The translations under genes were made by a program, and so were the position numbers. From NCBI RefSeq assembly GCF_017569205.1, contig NZ_CP071870.1, forward strand, positions 1,674,001 to 1,738,000: a stretch of 64,000 nt of DNA, in the 5' to 3' direction. Shown here in pieces: positions 11,098-19,286 of the stretch (the stretch's first letter is position 1; each line of letters opens with the position of its first letter). The stretch comes from Propioniciclava sp. MC1595. Its GTDB lineage: Bacteria; Actinomycetota; Actinomycetes; Propionibacteriales; Propionibacteriaceae. The notes beneath the pieces are model-generated. The model did no database searches and had not been told where the DNA came from. It was given only the letters and a program-made list of their open reading frames with translations.

Positions 11098-12324
11098 TCA
11101 GTGCGCGGCCGGCGGGGCCGCCACGGGGGCGTCCTGGCCGATGGCCTGCAGCATCTCCCGGTACCAGTCCTGGGTGATGTCGAACGGCTTGCCGCCGGCG
11201 ATGCGGGCGAACTCGATCGGGCGCAGCTCGTCGCCGCGCTCCTCGTCGTGGCCGATCACGCCGGGCTCGCCGCGCAGGGCGGCGTCCACCGCGAGCTCGC
11301 ACATGGTGTCGATCAGCTCGAGGTCGTAGGCGTTCGAGGCGGCCGAGCGGGAGTAGTAGCCCGACTTCTGGACCAGCGTCTTCTCCGCGCCCAGCATGGC
11401 GGCGAACTGCTTGCCGAACCACGCGCCGGGGTTGACCTTGTCGAGGCGCAGGTGGCCGAACGCGTCCCGCGCGACCTCCTCGCCGGCGGCCTCCATCTCG
11501 GCCACGATCGCCTCGACGCCGGCGCCCTCGGAGATGAACAGGTTGACACAGCCGACCTCGTCCATGACCTTGGCCAGGCGCTCGGCCTCGGCGCGCAGGT
11601 CGATGACGGCCTCGGGGACGAAGACGCCGTGGACGTCCCACGCCTTCTGGTCCAGCCCGATCGAGGGCAGCCACTCCTGGGCGGTGAGCCACTCGCGGTA
11701 CTTGCGGGCGGTCGCGGCGGTCAGCCAGCCGCAGTTGCGGCCCATGACCTCGTGCACGATCAGCATGCGGCCGTTGGCGTTGTGCTCGGCCAGCACGTTC
11801 TGGGCGAAGCGGGCGCCCATGTCGGCGGCGGTGTCGGCGCCCAGGCTCTGGCGGATCGGCACCACGTCGTTGTCGATGGTCTTGGGCAGGCCGACCACCG
11901 TGAGCTCGTAGTCGTGCTCGTGCAGGTAGTGGGCCAGGTCGGCGGCGGTGGTGTTGGTGTCGTCGCCGCCGATGGTGTGCAGGATCGTGACGCCGTCGGC
12001 GACCAGCCGGTCGGCGGCGTACTGCAGTGGGTCGACCCCCTTCTTGACCAGGCCGCGCTTGACGAGGTCCTTGGCGTTGGTGAGCTTGACCCGGCTGTTG
12101 CCGATCGGCGACCCGCCGAACTCCTTCAGCAGGGTGGCGTTGGCGCGGACCTGTTCGTCCACGACGAGGTAGTCACCCGTGAGCAGGCCCTGGTAGCCGT
12201 GCCGGTAGGCGATGATCTCGATCTCGGGGGCCACCTGGGTGTAGCGCTCGATCAGGCTGCCGATCGCGGTGGACAGGCAGGGGGCGAACCCACCCGCGGT
12301 GAGCAGGGCGATCTTCTTGGTCAT
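11098..12324 (-). CDS. pfp: Pyrophosphate-dependent 6-phosphofructokinase
   Basis: Phosphorylates fructose 6-phosphate with PPi, reversibly. 408 residues. Start motif ALLTAGGFAPCLSTAIGSLI; the donor-site motif reads GGDDTNTTAADLA, with Asp where ATP enzymes have Gly, the residue pair that marks PPi use; the catalytic loop is PKTIDNDVVPIRQSLGA; EVMGRNCGWL and ISEGAGV follow. This matches the well-studied Propionibacterium freudenreichii enzyme in length and motifs and is a taxonomic hint. The start has GAGGTAACGC in front. It converges on the YihY gene. Confidence 0.93.
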   Translation of the reverse strand: MTKKIALLTAGGFAPCLSTAIGSLIERYTQVAPEIEIIAYRHGYQGLLTGDYLVVDEQVRANATLLKEFGGSPIGNSRVKLTNAKDLVKRGLVKKGVDPLQYAADRLVADGVTILHTIGGDDTNTTAADLAHYLHEHDYELTVVGLPKTIDNDVVPIRQSLGADTAADMGARFAQNVLAEHNANGRMLIVHEVMGRNCGWLTAATARKYREWLTAQEWLPSIGLDQKAWDVHGVFVPEAVIDLRAEAERLAKVMDEVGCVNLFISEGAGVEAIVAEMEAAGEEVARDAFGHLRLDKVNPGAWFGKQFAAMLGAEKTLVQKSGYYSRSAASNAYDLELIDTMCELAVDAALRGEPGVIGHDEERGDELRPIEFARIAGGKPFDITQDWYREMLQAIGQDAPVAAPPAAH

Positions 12325-12489
12325 GCGTTACCTCTCGGGGTCATCAGTGTGGTCGAGCCGCGTGGGCGTCAGGGAACAGCCTATGCGGTGGCCGCCGCGA
12401 TTTCAGGCCGGTCACCCTGTGGATCGGGGTCCGGACGCCGGTGCCCGGATGGCAGGATGGGGGAGCACCCACCCACCCAGGAGCACCCC

Positions 12490-12909
12490 GTGACGCGCAC
12501 CCCCACGCATCCGTCCCGTCCCCGCTGGCGCGACCAGCGCGGCCAGGCCCTGTCGGCGTTCGTCGCCGTGGTCCTCTCCGCCCTGTTCGGCGTCGCCGGG
12601 CTCGTCGTCGACGGCGGCGCCAAGTCGGCGGCCCGCGCCGAGGCCGAGGCCGTGGCGTCCCACGCGGCCCGGGCGGCGGTGGACGCGAGCGCGTTCGCCC
12701 GCGCCACCGGCAGCACCCTTGACGTGGGCGCCATCACCGCCGCCGGCCAGCAGGTGCTGGCCGACCGCGGCATCACCGGGCAGGTCACCATCACCGACGG
12801 GGTGGTGCGCGTCACCACGACGACGAGCGCGAGGACGGTGTTCCTGAGCCTGGTCGGCATCAGCGAGTTGTCCGCGTCGGGCGAGGCGACCGCCGTCCTC
12901 GAACGCTGA
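12490..12909 (+). CDS. TadE/TadG-like single-pass secreted protein
   Basis: 139 residues starting at GTG 12490, which has AGGAG five bases upstream. A charged N-terminus RWRDQRGQALSAFVAVVLSA leads into one membrane segment, LFGVAGLVVDGG, the pattern of TadE/TadG pseudopilin-like proteins (RGQ-hydrophobic-DGG). The rest is alanine- and threonine-rich and probably outside the cell. No tad secretion genes are adjacent, so a pilus role is not supported; it could be an orphan minor pseudopilin or a secreted hypothetical. Confidence 0.6.
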   Translation: MTRTPTHPSRPRWRDQRGQALSAFVAVVLSALFGVAGLVVDGGAKSAARAEAEAVASHAARAAVDASAFARATGSTLDVGAITAAGQQVLADRGITGQVTITDGVVRVTTTTSARTVFLSLVGISELSASGEATAVLER

Positions 12910-12919
12910 GCCGGCCGCG

Positions 12920-14047
12920 TCAGCGCAGGCTGGACGCCATCCGCTCGACCGCCTCGGTGATGAGCGCCGGCGAGGTGGCCAGGTTCATCCGCACGAAGCG
13001 GCCGTGGTCGGGGCCGAAGTCGGACCCGCTGTTCAGGCCGACCTTCGCCCGCGCCACGAAGTGGTCGCGCGGGTTCTCCATGCCGAGCCCGGTGCAGTCG
13101 AGCCAGGCCAGGTAGGTGCCGGGCGCCCGCTGGTAGGTCACGCCGGGCAGCAGGTCGTCCACGAGGCGGCCGAGCAGGTCCTTGTTCGCGGCCACCTCGA
13201 CCATCACCGCGTCCACCCAGGCCTGCCCGTGGCGCAGCGCGGCCGTGTGCGCGATCGTGGCCATCTGGCCGGTCGACTGGTTGGCCAGCGGCGGCAGGGC
13301 GTCGAAAGCCGCCACGGCGTCCGTGCCCCGGACGTAGAGCCCCGCCTTGAACGCGGGCAGGTTCCAGCCCTTGCCGGCTGAGAACGCCACGACCGCGTTC
13401 TGGGCGTCCGGGAGGGACAGCACCGGCACGAATTCGTTGCCGGGGTCGACCAGCGGCGCGTGGATCTCATCGACCACGAGCAGGACGCCGTGCTCGCGGC
13501 AGAGGCGGGCCACCGCGGAGAGCTCCTCGGCGGTGTGCACCGTCCCGTTCGGGTTGTGCGGGGAGCAGAGCAGGTAGGCGGTGGGCCGGTCCGGGCCGGT
13601 GAACGCGGCCTCGAGGGCGGCCAGGTCGAGGCGTCCGGACGCCGTGAGCGGCACCTGCGTGACGTGGCGGCGGTAGCCCTCGACGACCTGCCAGAACGGC
13701 GGGTAGACCGGCGGGTTGAGCACGACGTGGTCGCCCTCGGCGGTGTTGCCGAGCAGCAGCGACAGGATGGCGTTCATGACGTCGCCTGAGCGGCGCAACT
13801 GGTCGAGTTCGGGACGCCAGCCCCAGCGGGCGTCCGCCATGTCGGCGTAGGCCTCGGCGTACCGCGTGCCCCACGGGTAGCCGGTGTCGCCGGCCTCGAG
13901 CGCCTCGGTGACGGCCGTCACGACCTCGGGCAGCACGCGCACGTCCATCTCGGCGACCCACAGGGGCAGCACGTCGGGGGCGTACACGTTCCACTTCAGC
14001 GAGGTGCGCCGGCGCAGCTCGGATTCCGTGAGGTCGAAGAGGGTCAT
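12920..14047 (-). CDS. MalY/PatB-type aminotransferase (C-S beta-lyase)
   Basis: PLP fold-type I enzyme, 375 residues. Motifs: SPHNPNGTVHTAEEL, VVDEIHAPLVDPGN (Asp that binds pyridine N) and FSAGKGWNLPAFKAGL, with the Schiff-base lysine in the last. The MalY/PatB subfamily cleaves cystathionine or other cysteine S-conjugates; members often also act as regulators. With a metY-metX-metW operon at 60.6-63.7 kb it may feed methionine or homocysteine metabolism, which is inference. The start ATG is 7 bases after a GAGAAT hexamer. Confidence 0.88.
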   Translation of the reverse strand: MTLFDLTESELRRRTSLKWNVYAPDVLPLWVAEMDVRVLPEVVTAVTEALEAGDTGYPWGTRYAEAYADMADARWGWRPELDQLRRSGDVMNAILSLLLGNTAEGDHVVLNPPVYPPFWQVVEGYRRHVTQVPLTASGRLDLAALEAAFTGPDRPTAYLLCSPHNPNGTVHTAEELSAVARLCREHGVLLVVDEIHAPLVDPGNEFVPVLSLPDAQNAVVAFSAGKGWNLPAFKAGLYVRGTDAVAAFDALPPLANQSTGQMATIAHTAALRHGQAWVDAVMVEVAANKDLLGRLVDDLLPGVTYQRAPGTYLAWLDCTGLGMENPRDHFVARAKVGLNSGSDFGPDHGRFVRMNLATSPALITEAVERMASSLR

Positions 14048-14072
14048 GGGGGCGATTCTCGCACCTGATCAC

Positions 14073-14078
14073 TAGGGT
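14073..14078 (+). promoter_or_regulatory. Putative -10 box, leaderless YciO gene
   Basis: TAGGGT, 7-base spacer, ATG at 14086; it decides the start against an in-frame GTG at 14077. Confidence 0.45.
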
Positions 14079-14085
14079 GGTGCGC

Positions 14086-14709
14086 ATGGCCCGCTACTTC
14101 GACGTCCACCCCGACAACCCGCAGCCGCGCGCGCTGGCGCAGGTGGTCGAGGTGCTCCAGGCGGGCGGGCTGGTGGTGTACCCGACCGACTCCGGCTTCG
14201 CGCTGGGGTGCACGATGGGCAACGCCGAGGGGCTGGAGCGGATCCGGTCGATCCGTCAGCTGAACCGGCACCACCACTTCACGCTGGTCTGCTCGACGTT
14301 CGCCCAGCTGGGCCAGTACGTCGAGATGGGCAACGACGTCTTCCGGGCGATCAAGGCGGCGACGCCGGGGCCCTACACGTTCGTCCTCAAGGCGACCCGG
14401 CTGGCGCCGAAGGCGATGCTGCACGACAAGAAGCGCACCGTGGGCGTACGCATCCCGGCGCACGTCACGGCCCAGGCGCTGCTCGACGCGCTGGGGGAGC
14501 CGCTGATGTCGAGCTCGCTCATCCTGCCCGGCGAGGAGGCCCCGCAGACGGACGGGTGGACGATCGCGGAGGAGCTGGCGCACCAGGTCGACGCCGTGCT
14601 CGACTCCGGCGACGTGGGGCTGGGCCCCACCACGGTCATCGACTTCACCGACGACGAGGTGGGCATCGCGCGCGTCGGCGCCGGGGACCCGACGCCGTTC
14701 GAGGAGTGA
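14086..14709 (+). CDS. YciO/Sua5/YrdC domain protein (threonylcarbamoyl-AMP synthase type)
   Basis: 207 residues beginning MARYFDVHPDNPQPRALAQV. The YrdC signature is clear: VYPTDSGFALGCTMGNAEGL and IRQLNRHHHFTLVCSTFAQLGQYV, the ATP/bicarbonate pocket, then PGPYTFVLKATRLAP and TVGVRIPAH. The N-terminal sequence YFDVHPDNPQPR is typical of the YciO branch, whose role in t6A synthesis is weaker than that of TsaC/Sua5. No C-terminal Sua5 domain is present. Confidence 0.87.
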   Translation: MARYFDVHPDNPQPRALAQVVEVLQAGGLVVYPTDSGFALGCTMGNAEGLERIRSIRQLNRHHHFTLVCSTFAQLGQYVEMGNDVFRAIKAATPGPYTFVLKATRLAPKAMLHDKKRTVGVRIPAHVTAQALLDALGEPLMSSSLILPGEEAPQTDGWTIAEELAHQVDAVLDSGDVGLGPTTVIDFTDDEVGIARVGAGDPTPFEE

Positions 14710-14710
14710 C

Positions 14711-15550
14711 TCAGCTGTCCTCGGGGTCCCGGTACGGGGCCACGCCCGTGTCCTCGCCCAGGTGCTGGGCCACGTCCGGCACGATCCGCTGCAGCGACTT
14801 CGCGGTGCGCTGGTAGCCGGTGCCCTTCGGCCGCTTGGGGAAGACGATCTCGGGCCGGTCCACGTGCACGTAGGGGATCGACGCCAGCAGGTGGCTGATC
14901 ATGTTGATCCGGGCGCTCTTCTTGTCCTCGGCCTCGACGACGTGCCAGCGGGCGGGTTCGACGTCGGTGTGCACGAACATCTCGTCCTTGGCGCGGCTGT
15001 AGTCCTCCCAGCGGGTCAGCGACTCCACGTCGGTGGGGGAGAGCTTCCACATCCGCATCGGGTCGGTCATGCGCGAGCGGAACCGCTTCTCCTGCTCCTT
15101 GTCCGACACCGAGAACCAGTACTTGAGCAGGATGATCCCGTCGTCGATGAGCATGCGCTCGAAGATCGGGCACTGGCGCAGGAACCGGATGTGCTCCTCG
15201 GCCGTGCAGTAGCCCATGACCTTCTCGACGCCGGCCCGGTTGTACCAGGAGCGGTCGAAGAACTTGATCTCGCCCGCGGCGGGCAGGTGCTCGACGTAGC
15301 GCTGGAAGTACCACTGCGTGCGCTGCCGCTCGGTCGGGGCGGGCAGGGCGACGACGCTGGCGACGCGCGGGTTGAGGTACTCGGTGATCCGCTTGATCGC
15401 GCCGCCCTTGCCGGCGGCGTCACGGCCCTCGAAGATCACCACGATCCGGGCGCCGGACGCCTTGACCCACTCCTGCATCTCGACCAGCTCGGCCTGCAGG
15501 CGCGTGAGCTCGGCCTCGTAGACCTTGGTGTCCAGCTTGTTCTTGCCCAT
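14711..15550 (-). CDS. ppk2: Polyphosphate kinase 2 (PPK2)
   Basis: Transfers phosphate from polyphosphate to nucleoside di- or monophosphates. About 279 residues from ATG 15550 (MGKNKLDTKV); ATG 15565 is possible. Walker A IVVIFEGRDAAGKGGAIKRI and Walker B IKFFDRSWYNRAGVEKVMGY are intact, and the lid TERQRTQWYFQRYVEHLP follows. Single-domain class I layout. It lies five to twenty bases after the Hsp70 gene in the same direction, which pairs polyphosphate energy with chaperone function (inference). The stop is one base from the YciO stop (convergent). Confidence 0.92.
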   Translation of the reverse strand: MGKNKLDTKVYEAELTRLQAELVEMQEWVKASGARIVVIFEGRDAAGKGGAIKRITEYLNPRVASVVALPAPTERQRTQWYFQRYVEHLPAAGEIKFFDRSWYNRAGVEKVMGYCTAEEHIRFLRQCPIFERMLIDDGIILLKYWFSVSDKEQEKRFRSRMTDPMRMWKLSPTDVESLTRWEDYSRAKDEMFVHTDVEPARWHVVEAEDKKSARINMISHLLASIPYVHVDRPEIVFPKRPKGTGYQRTAKSLQRIVPDVAQHLGEDTGVAPYRDPEDS

Positions 15551-15569
15551 GGTCCATCGTGGCATACGC

Positions 15570-17075
15570 TCAGCCCCCGAGGCGGCTCGTCAGCGTGAAT
15601 CCGGCCTCGACGTCGGTGATCGCCGCGGTGACGATGCCGTGGCGGTCGATGACGTAGGTCTCCTCGATCTCGGGGCCCTCACCGCTGCGTTCCACGGGCA
15701 CCGTCGAGAGGTCCTCGACGCCGCGCAGGGCCCGGTCGAAGGGGAACACGACCTCGGCCAGGGGCAACACGTCGCCGGTCGGCTGGCCGGTCGGGCCGAG
15801 CGCGGAGTATTCCACGAACCGGAACACCCCGATGTTGTGCACGGGCCGGTAGCGCCGGGTCATGACCACGTCGGTGTCGGGGCTGGTGCGCTGGTCGCGG
15901 TCGAGGATCGCGTCGAACGCGAGCTGGGTGCCCGAGTCCCACTCCCGGAACACGCCGAACCCGCGCGAGAGGCGGTCGGTCAGGTGGAAGCCCGAGTTCT
16001 CGTCCGCGGCGATCGCGAGGCCGATGGCGGTGGACGCCGCGGGGTACGGCGACCGGTGCACACGGCGTCCGAACCGCTCGCGGAGCACGCGGGCGACCAG
16101 CGGCAGGCTGGACGCGCCGCCCACGAGGTAGATGCCCGCCACCTCGGCGGCCTCCAACTGCCCGCCGTCGAGCCCGCCCAACAACGGCTCGAGTGCGTCG
16201 AGGGACGCCTCGACCAGCGGCGTGGCCTCGGCGTAGAAGCGGCGGACGTCCACGACGACGGGCGCGTGGCCCACCTCCAGCGCGATCCGCTTGGACTGCG
16301 GGGAGAGGTTCTCCTTGGCCACGCGGCACTCGGCGAGCAGGGACGCGCGCTCGCGGTCGGTGAGCTCCACCCGCGACCCGACCTCGGCGCGGGCGAGCCC
16401 GGCCAGCACCTCGTCGAAGTCGTCGCCACCCAGGCGGTTGATGCCGACCGAGCTGACCACCTCGTGGCTGAGGTCGTCCACCCGGACCAAGGAGGCGTCG
16501 AACGTGCCGCCGCCGAGGTCGTACACGACGACGCGGGTGCGGCGGCTGTTGACGCTGCGGGGCTGGCGGTGGGTGAACTCGAAGCCCGCCGCGGAGGGCT
16601 CGTTCAGCATGCCCAGGACGTGGAAACCGGCGCGGTGGAAGGCCGCGAGGGTGAGGAAGCGCTGCGCGGAGTGCGCGTGGGCCGGCACGGCGACGACGGC
16701 CTCGAGCGGCTCGTCGTCGGCCAGGAGACCCGCGATGTTGGACGCCGTGCGCAGCTGGTCCGCGACGTGTGACAGGAAGCCGGTCAGGACCTCGAGCAGT
16801 CCTGCCTGGTGGCCGTCGACGTCGAGCGTGGACTGGCCGGCGACGCCGCCGGAGGCCAGCGCGCGCTTGAAGGAGCGCACGAGCAGGGCACCCTCGGACG
16901 CCGCCCGCTCGGCCTCGAAGCCGTACACGAGCCGGTCGCCCTCGCGGGCGACGACGGAGGGGATGTGCTCGACGGAGTCGCCGTCGGGATCGGTGAAGCT
17001 CACGACCGGGTAGTTGCCCCGGTCCACGAGGGCGACGATGGTGCGGGTGGTGCCGAGGTCGATGCCGAGCTTCAT
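15570..17075 (-). CDS. Hsp70-family protein with short C-terminus
   Basis: 501 residues from ATG 17075 (KLGIDLGTTRTIVALVDRGN). The actin-like ATPase is complete: phosphate 1 IDLGTTRTIVA, connect 1 and phosphate 2 VVYDLGGGTFDASLV, adenosine motif GIYLVGGASSLPLVARVL. The DnaK substrate-binding domain is not recognisable; the last 140 residues (from FRFVEYSALGPTGQ) form a beta-rich domain of unknown type. DnaK is about 620 residues, so this is a divergent actinobacterial Hsp70 of unknown clients. TAGCCT at 17083-17088 lies 7 bases before the start and overlaps the PAC2 stop codon. Confidence 0.88.
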   Translation of the reverse strand: MKLGIDLGTTRTIVALVDRGNYPVVSFTDPDGDSVEHIPSVVAREGDRLVYGFEAERAASEGALLVRSFKRALASGGVAGQSTLDVDGHQAGLLEVLTGFLSHVADQLRTASNIAGLLADDEPLEAVVAVPAHAHSAQRFLTLAAFHRAGFHVLGMLNEPSAAGFEFTHRQPRSVNSRRTRVVVYDLGGGTFDASLVRVDDLSHEVVSSVGINRLGGDDFDEVLAGLARAEVGSRVELTDRERASLLAECRVAKENLSPQSKRIALEVGHAPVVVDVRRFYAEATPLVEASLDALEPLLGGLDGGQLEAAEVAGIYLVGGASSLPLVARVLRERFGRRVHRSPYPAASTAIGLAIAADENSGFHLTDRLSRGFGVFREWDSGTQLAFDAILDRDQRTSPDTDVVMTRRYRPVHNIGVFRFVEYSALGPTGQPTGDVLPLAEVVFPFDRALRGVEDLSTVPVERSGEGPEIEETYVIDRHGIVTAAITDVEAGFTLTSRLGG

Positions 17076-17085
17076 GCCCGCGAGG

Positions 17086-18015
17086 CTACCCGGCGCTCTC
17101 CCCGTCCTCGTCCGGGCGCCCGTCGCCGAGATCGGCGAGGAACTGCTCGAACTGGTGCCCGATCTCGTCGGCCGACGGCAGCTGGGAGTTCTCGACGTTG
17201 CGCAGGTGGCGCTCCTCGGCGAAGGCGTCGTACCCCCGCTCCAGCGCGCCGACCATCTCGACGAGCTCCTCGCTCGCGGCGACCTGGTTGTCGATCTGGG
17301 CACGCACGATGCCGGCGGCCAGGTCGAACCCGTCGACGGGCACGGCCAGCTTCGCCACGTCGCGCAGGGCGCCCATGAGCGCTGCTGCGGCGGCGGGGTA
17401 GTCGTTGTCGGCGATGTAGTGCGGCACGTGGGCGACCAGGCCGAGCGCGCGCTGGCCGGCCTCGCCGAGGCGCAGGGTCAGCAGGCCGGTGAAGGAGGCG
17501 CTCAGCTGGAAGGTGCCCAGCACCGGCGCCTCGTCGGCCACCAGCTCGGGGTCGGAGGCGTAGCGCGTCACCGCGACCGGCCGCGTGTGCGGGGCCGGCG
17601 CGGGCATGGACTGCAGCAGCACCGTCCGCTCGACGCCGAGCTGCTCGGCGACGTGGCGGACGGACGCCGCCATCCGCTCCCACTGGAGCGCCGGCTCGGG
17701 GCCGTTGAGGAGCAGGAAGTCGGTGCCGTCGTGGTCGGTGAGCAGGCGCAGCGTGATCTCGGGCGCCTCGTAGGCGCTGAAGTGGTCACGGTCGAACGTG
17801 ATCTGGGGCCGGCGGCCGGCGTAGTCGAGCACCTGGTCGGCGTCGAAGCGCCCCAGCACCCGGTTGGGCAGCTGCTCCAGCAGCAGGCGGTCCAGCTGGC
17901 GCTGGGTGTGCCCGGCGTCCACGTAGCTGCCCAGCGTCACCACCATCGTGGGGGTGCGCAGGGTCCGCTGGTCGACGTGGGGCTCCCACGTGAACAGGCT
18001 GGTCGGGTCGAGCAC
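17086..18015 (-). CDS. PAC2-family (proteasome assembly chaperone-like) protein
   Basis: 309 residues from GTG 18015, which is preceded by ATGAGGAGGTTTCGCC with a strong AGGAGG. The PAC2 fold is indicated by VVTLGSYVDAGHTQRQLD, VLDYAGRRPQITFD near the start, TDFLLLNGPEPALQWERM in the middle, and GLVAHVPHYIADNDYPAAA. The C-terminal 60 residues are acidic with a coiled-coil look. PAC2 proteins are widespread in actinobacteria near the Pup-proteasome, but no proteasome gene is visible here. The gene ends 10 bases before the Hsp70 start. Confidence 0.87.
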   Translation of the reverse strand: MLDPTSLFTWEPHVDQRTLRTPTMVVTLGSYVDAGHTQRQLDRLLLEQLPNRVLGRFDADQVLDYAGRRPQITFDRDHFSAYEAPEITLRLLTDHDGTDFLLLNGPEPALQWERMAASVRHVAEQLGVERTVLLQSMPAPAPHTRPVAVTRYASDPELVADEAPVLGTFQLSASFTGLLTLRLGEAGQRALGLVAHVPHYIADNDYPAAAAALMGALRDVAKLAVPVDGFDLAAGIVRAQIDNQVAASEELVEMVGALERGYDAFAEERHLRNVENSQLPSADEIGHQFEQFLADLGDGRPDEDGESAG

Positions 18016-18065
18016 GGCGAAACCTCCTCATCGGCGTCCCCACCTCAACGCGGACGCCGCGGGCT

Positions 18066-18746
18066 TCATTCCCCCAGCCGCCTGGCCACCCGCTTCTCGA
18101 CGCGCCGCTCCTGGCCGGCCGAGGTAAGGGCACGGTCCAGCGAGATCCGGCCGGGCCCGGTGAACAGCAGCGCCAGCCCGAGCGCGGCGTAGAGGAGGGG
18201 GACCTCGCCGGCCAGCGCGCCGGTGGCCGGGTCGAGCAGGGGACCGGCGCCGATCCCCGCAACCAGGAGGGTGGCACCGACGACCGCCTGGGCGGCCCCG
18301 GCGAGCCGGGTCGCCAGCCCCACGGCGAGGAGGACGGGCAGCACGAGCTCGCCGGCGACCACCAGCGTGCCGATGACCTCGGGGGCCTGGCCCAGCAGGG
18401 CGTGGCCGCGCAGCGAGTCGACGAGCTGCGGGTAGGTCGCGACGTGGTGCACTCCGCGCAGGACGAGGGGCAGCGAGAACAGCCGGAGCAGGAGGAGGCC
18501 GACGTCCGTGGAGGGCCGGTTGTTCCGGCGGGCGACCTCGAGGTCCCACGCCAGCGAGCCGCGGTGGTCCACGCGGGCCAGGTCGGGCTGGGGGCCTGGC
18601 GCGTAGGCCGGGGCGGGCGTGTACGCGTACGGGGGGGCCTGGACCGGCGTCGGCGGCGGGGCCCACTGGTCGCGGACGGCCTGCGTGTCGAGGACCTGGG
18701 TGCGTTCGGCGTCGGGGTCATCCACAGGGGTGTGGGGGTCGGCCAT
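18066..18746 (-). CDS. DoxX-family membrane protein
   Basis: 226 residues. The first 80 residues are cytosolic, proline- and tyrosine-rich (PPYAYTPAPAYAPGPQPDLA). Four membrane helices follow with the DoxX signature VGLLLLRLFSLPLVLRGVHH, then VVAGELVLPVLLAVGLATRL and PLLYAALGLALLFTGPGRIS. DoxX proteins act in redox/detoxification complexes (MRC with SodA and SseA in mycobacteria). It is divergent from a ferritin gene with only 24 bases between start codons. Confidence 0.87.
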   Translation of the reverse strand: MADPHTPVDDPDAERTQVLDTQAVRDQWAPPPTPVQAPPYAYTPAPAYAPGPQPDLARVDHRGSLAWDLEVARRNNRPSTDVGLLLLRLFSLPLVLRGVHHVATYPQLVDSLRGHALLGQAPEVIGTLVVAGELVLPVLLAVGLATRLAGAAQAVVGATLLVAGIGAGPLLDPATGALAGEVPLLYAALGLALLFTGPGRISLDRALTSAGQERRVEKRVARRLGE

Positions 18747-18752
18747 GGTCGA

Positions 18753-18762
18753 AAGCTACCAT
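18753..18762. promoter_or_regulatory. Overlapping divergent -10 boxes between doxX and ferritin
   Basis: On the minus strand TAGCTT (18758-18753) ends 6 bases before the DoxX ATG. On the plus strand TACCAT (18757-18762) ends 8 bases before the ferritin ATG. The two share the TA at 18757-18758, so polymerases could not occupy both at once. Confidence 0.5.
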
Positions 18763-18770
18763 CGGGGGGC

Positions 18771-19286
18771 ATGAAGCTCACCGAGGCGATGGCGTCCGCC
18801 TTCGACGCCCAGATCACGCTCGAGTTCGAGGCCTCGCTGGTGTACCGCCAGCTCGCGATCCAGATGGACACCTCCGACCTTCCGGGCATGGCGCTGTGGC
18901 TGCGCCGGCAGGCCGACGAGGAGATCGTGCACGCGAACAAGTTCATCGACCACGTGGTCGACCGCGACGGGCACCCCTCCATCGGCGCGATCAGGGCGCC
19001 GCAGGTGGACAAGTCGGCCAGCCCGGCCGACGTGTTCGCCGCCGCGCTCGGGCACGAGCAGAGGGTCTCGGAGTCGATCCGCGAGCTCTACCGCACCGGC
19101 GAGGCCGAGGGCGACCTCGACAGCCGCCCCCTGCTGAACTGGTTCCTCGAGGAGCAGATCGAGGAGGAGTCCACGGTCAGCGAGATCCTCGCGCAGATCA
19201 GGATGGTCGGTGACGACGGGCCCGGGCTGCTGCGCCTGGACGCCGACCTCGGCAGCCGGCAGGCGCAGGGCACCGAGCCCGCCTGA
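18771..19286 (+). CDS. ftn: Ferritin (non-haem iron storage)
   Basis: 171 residues, four-helix ferritin. Ferroxidase ligands are present: Glu17 in TLEFEASLVYRQL, the ExxH pair in DEEIVHANKFIDH (about residues 50-53), Glu in GHEQRVSESI and the final EEQIEEEST. Ferritins oxidise Fe(II) and store Fe(III) inside a 24-mer. The TACCAT box 8 bases upstream suggests a leaderless message, and the divergent DoxX gene suggests shared oxidative-stress control. The stop abuts the treS stop. Confidence 0.95.
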   Translation: MKLTEAMASAFDAQITLEFEASLVYRQLAIQMDTSDLPGMALWLRRQADEEIVHANKFIDHVVDRDGHPSIGAIRAPQVDKSASPADVFAAALGHEQRVSESIRELYRTGEAEGDLDSRPLLNWFLEEQIEEESTVSEILAQIRMVGDDGPGLLRLDADLGSRQAQGTEPA

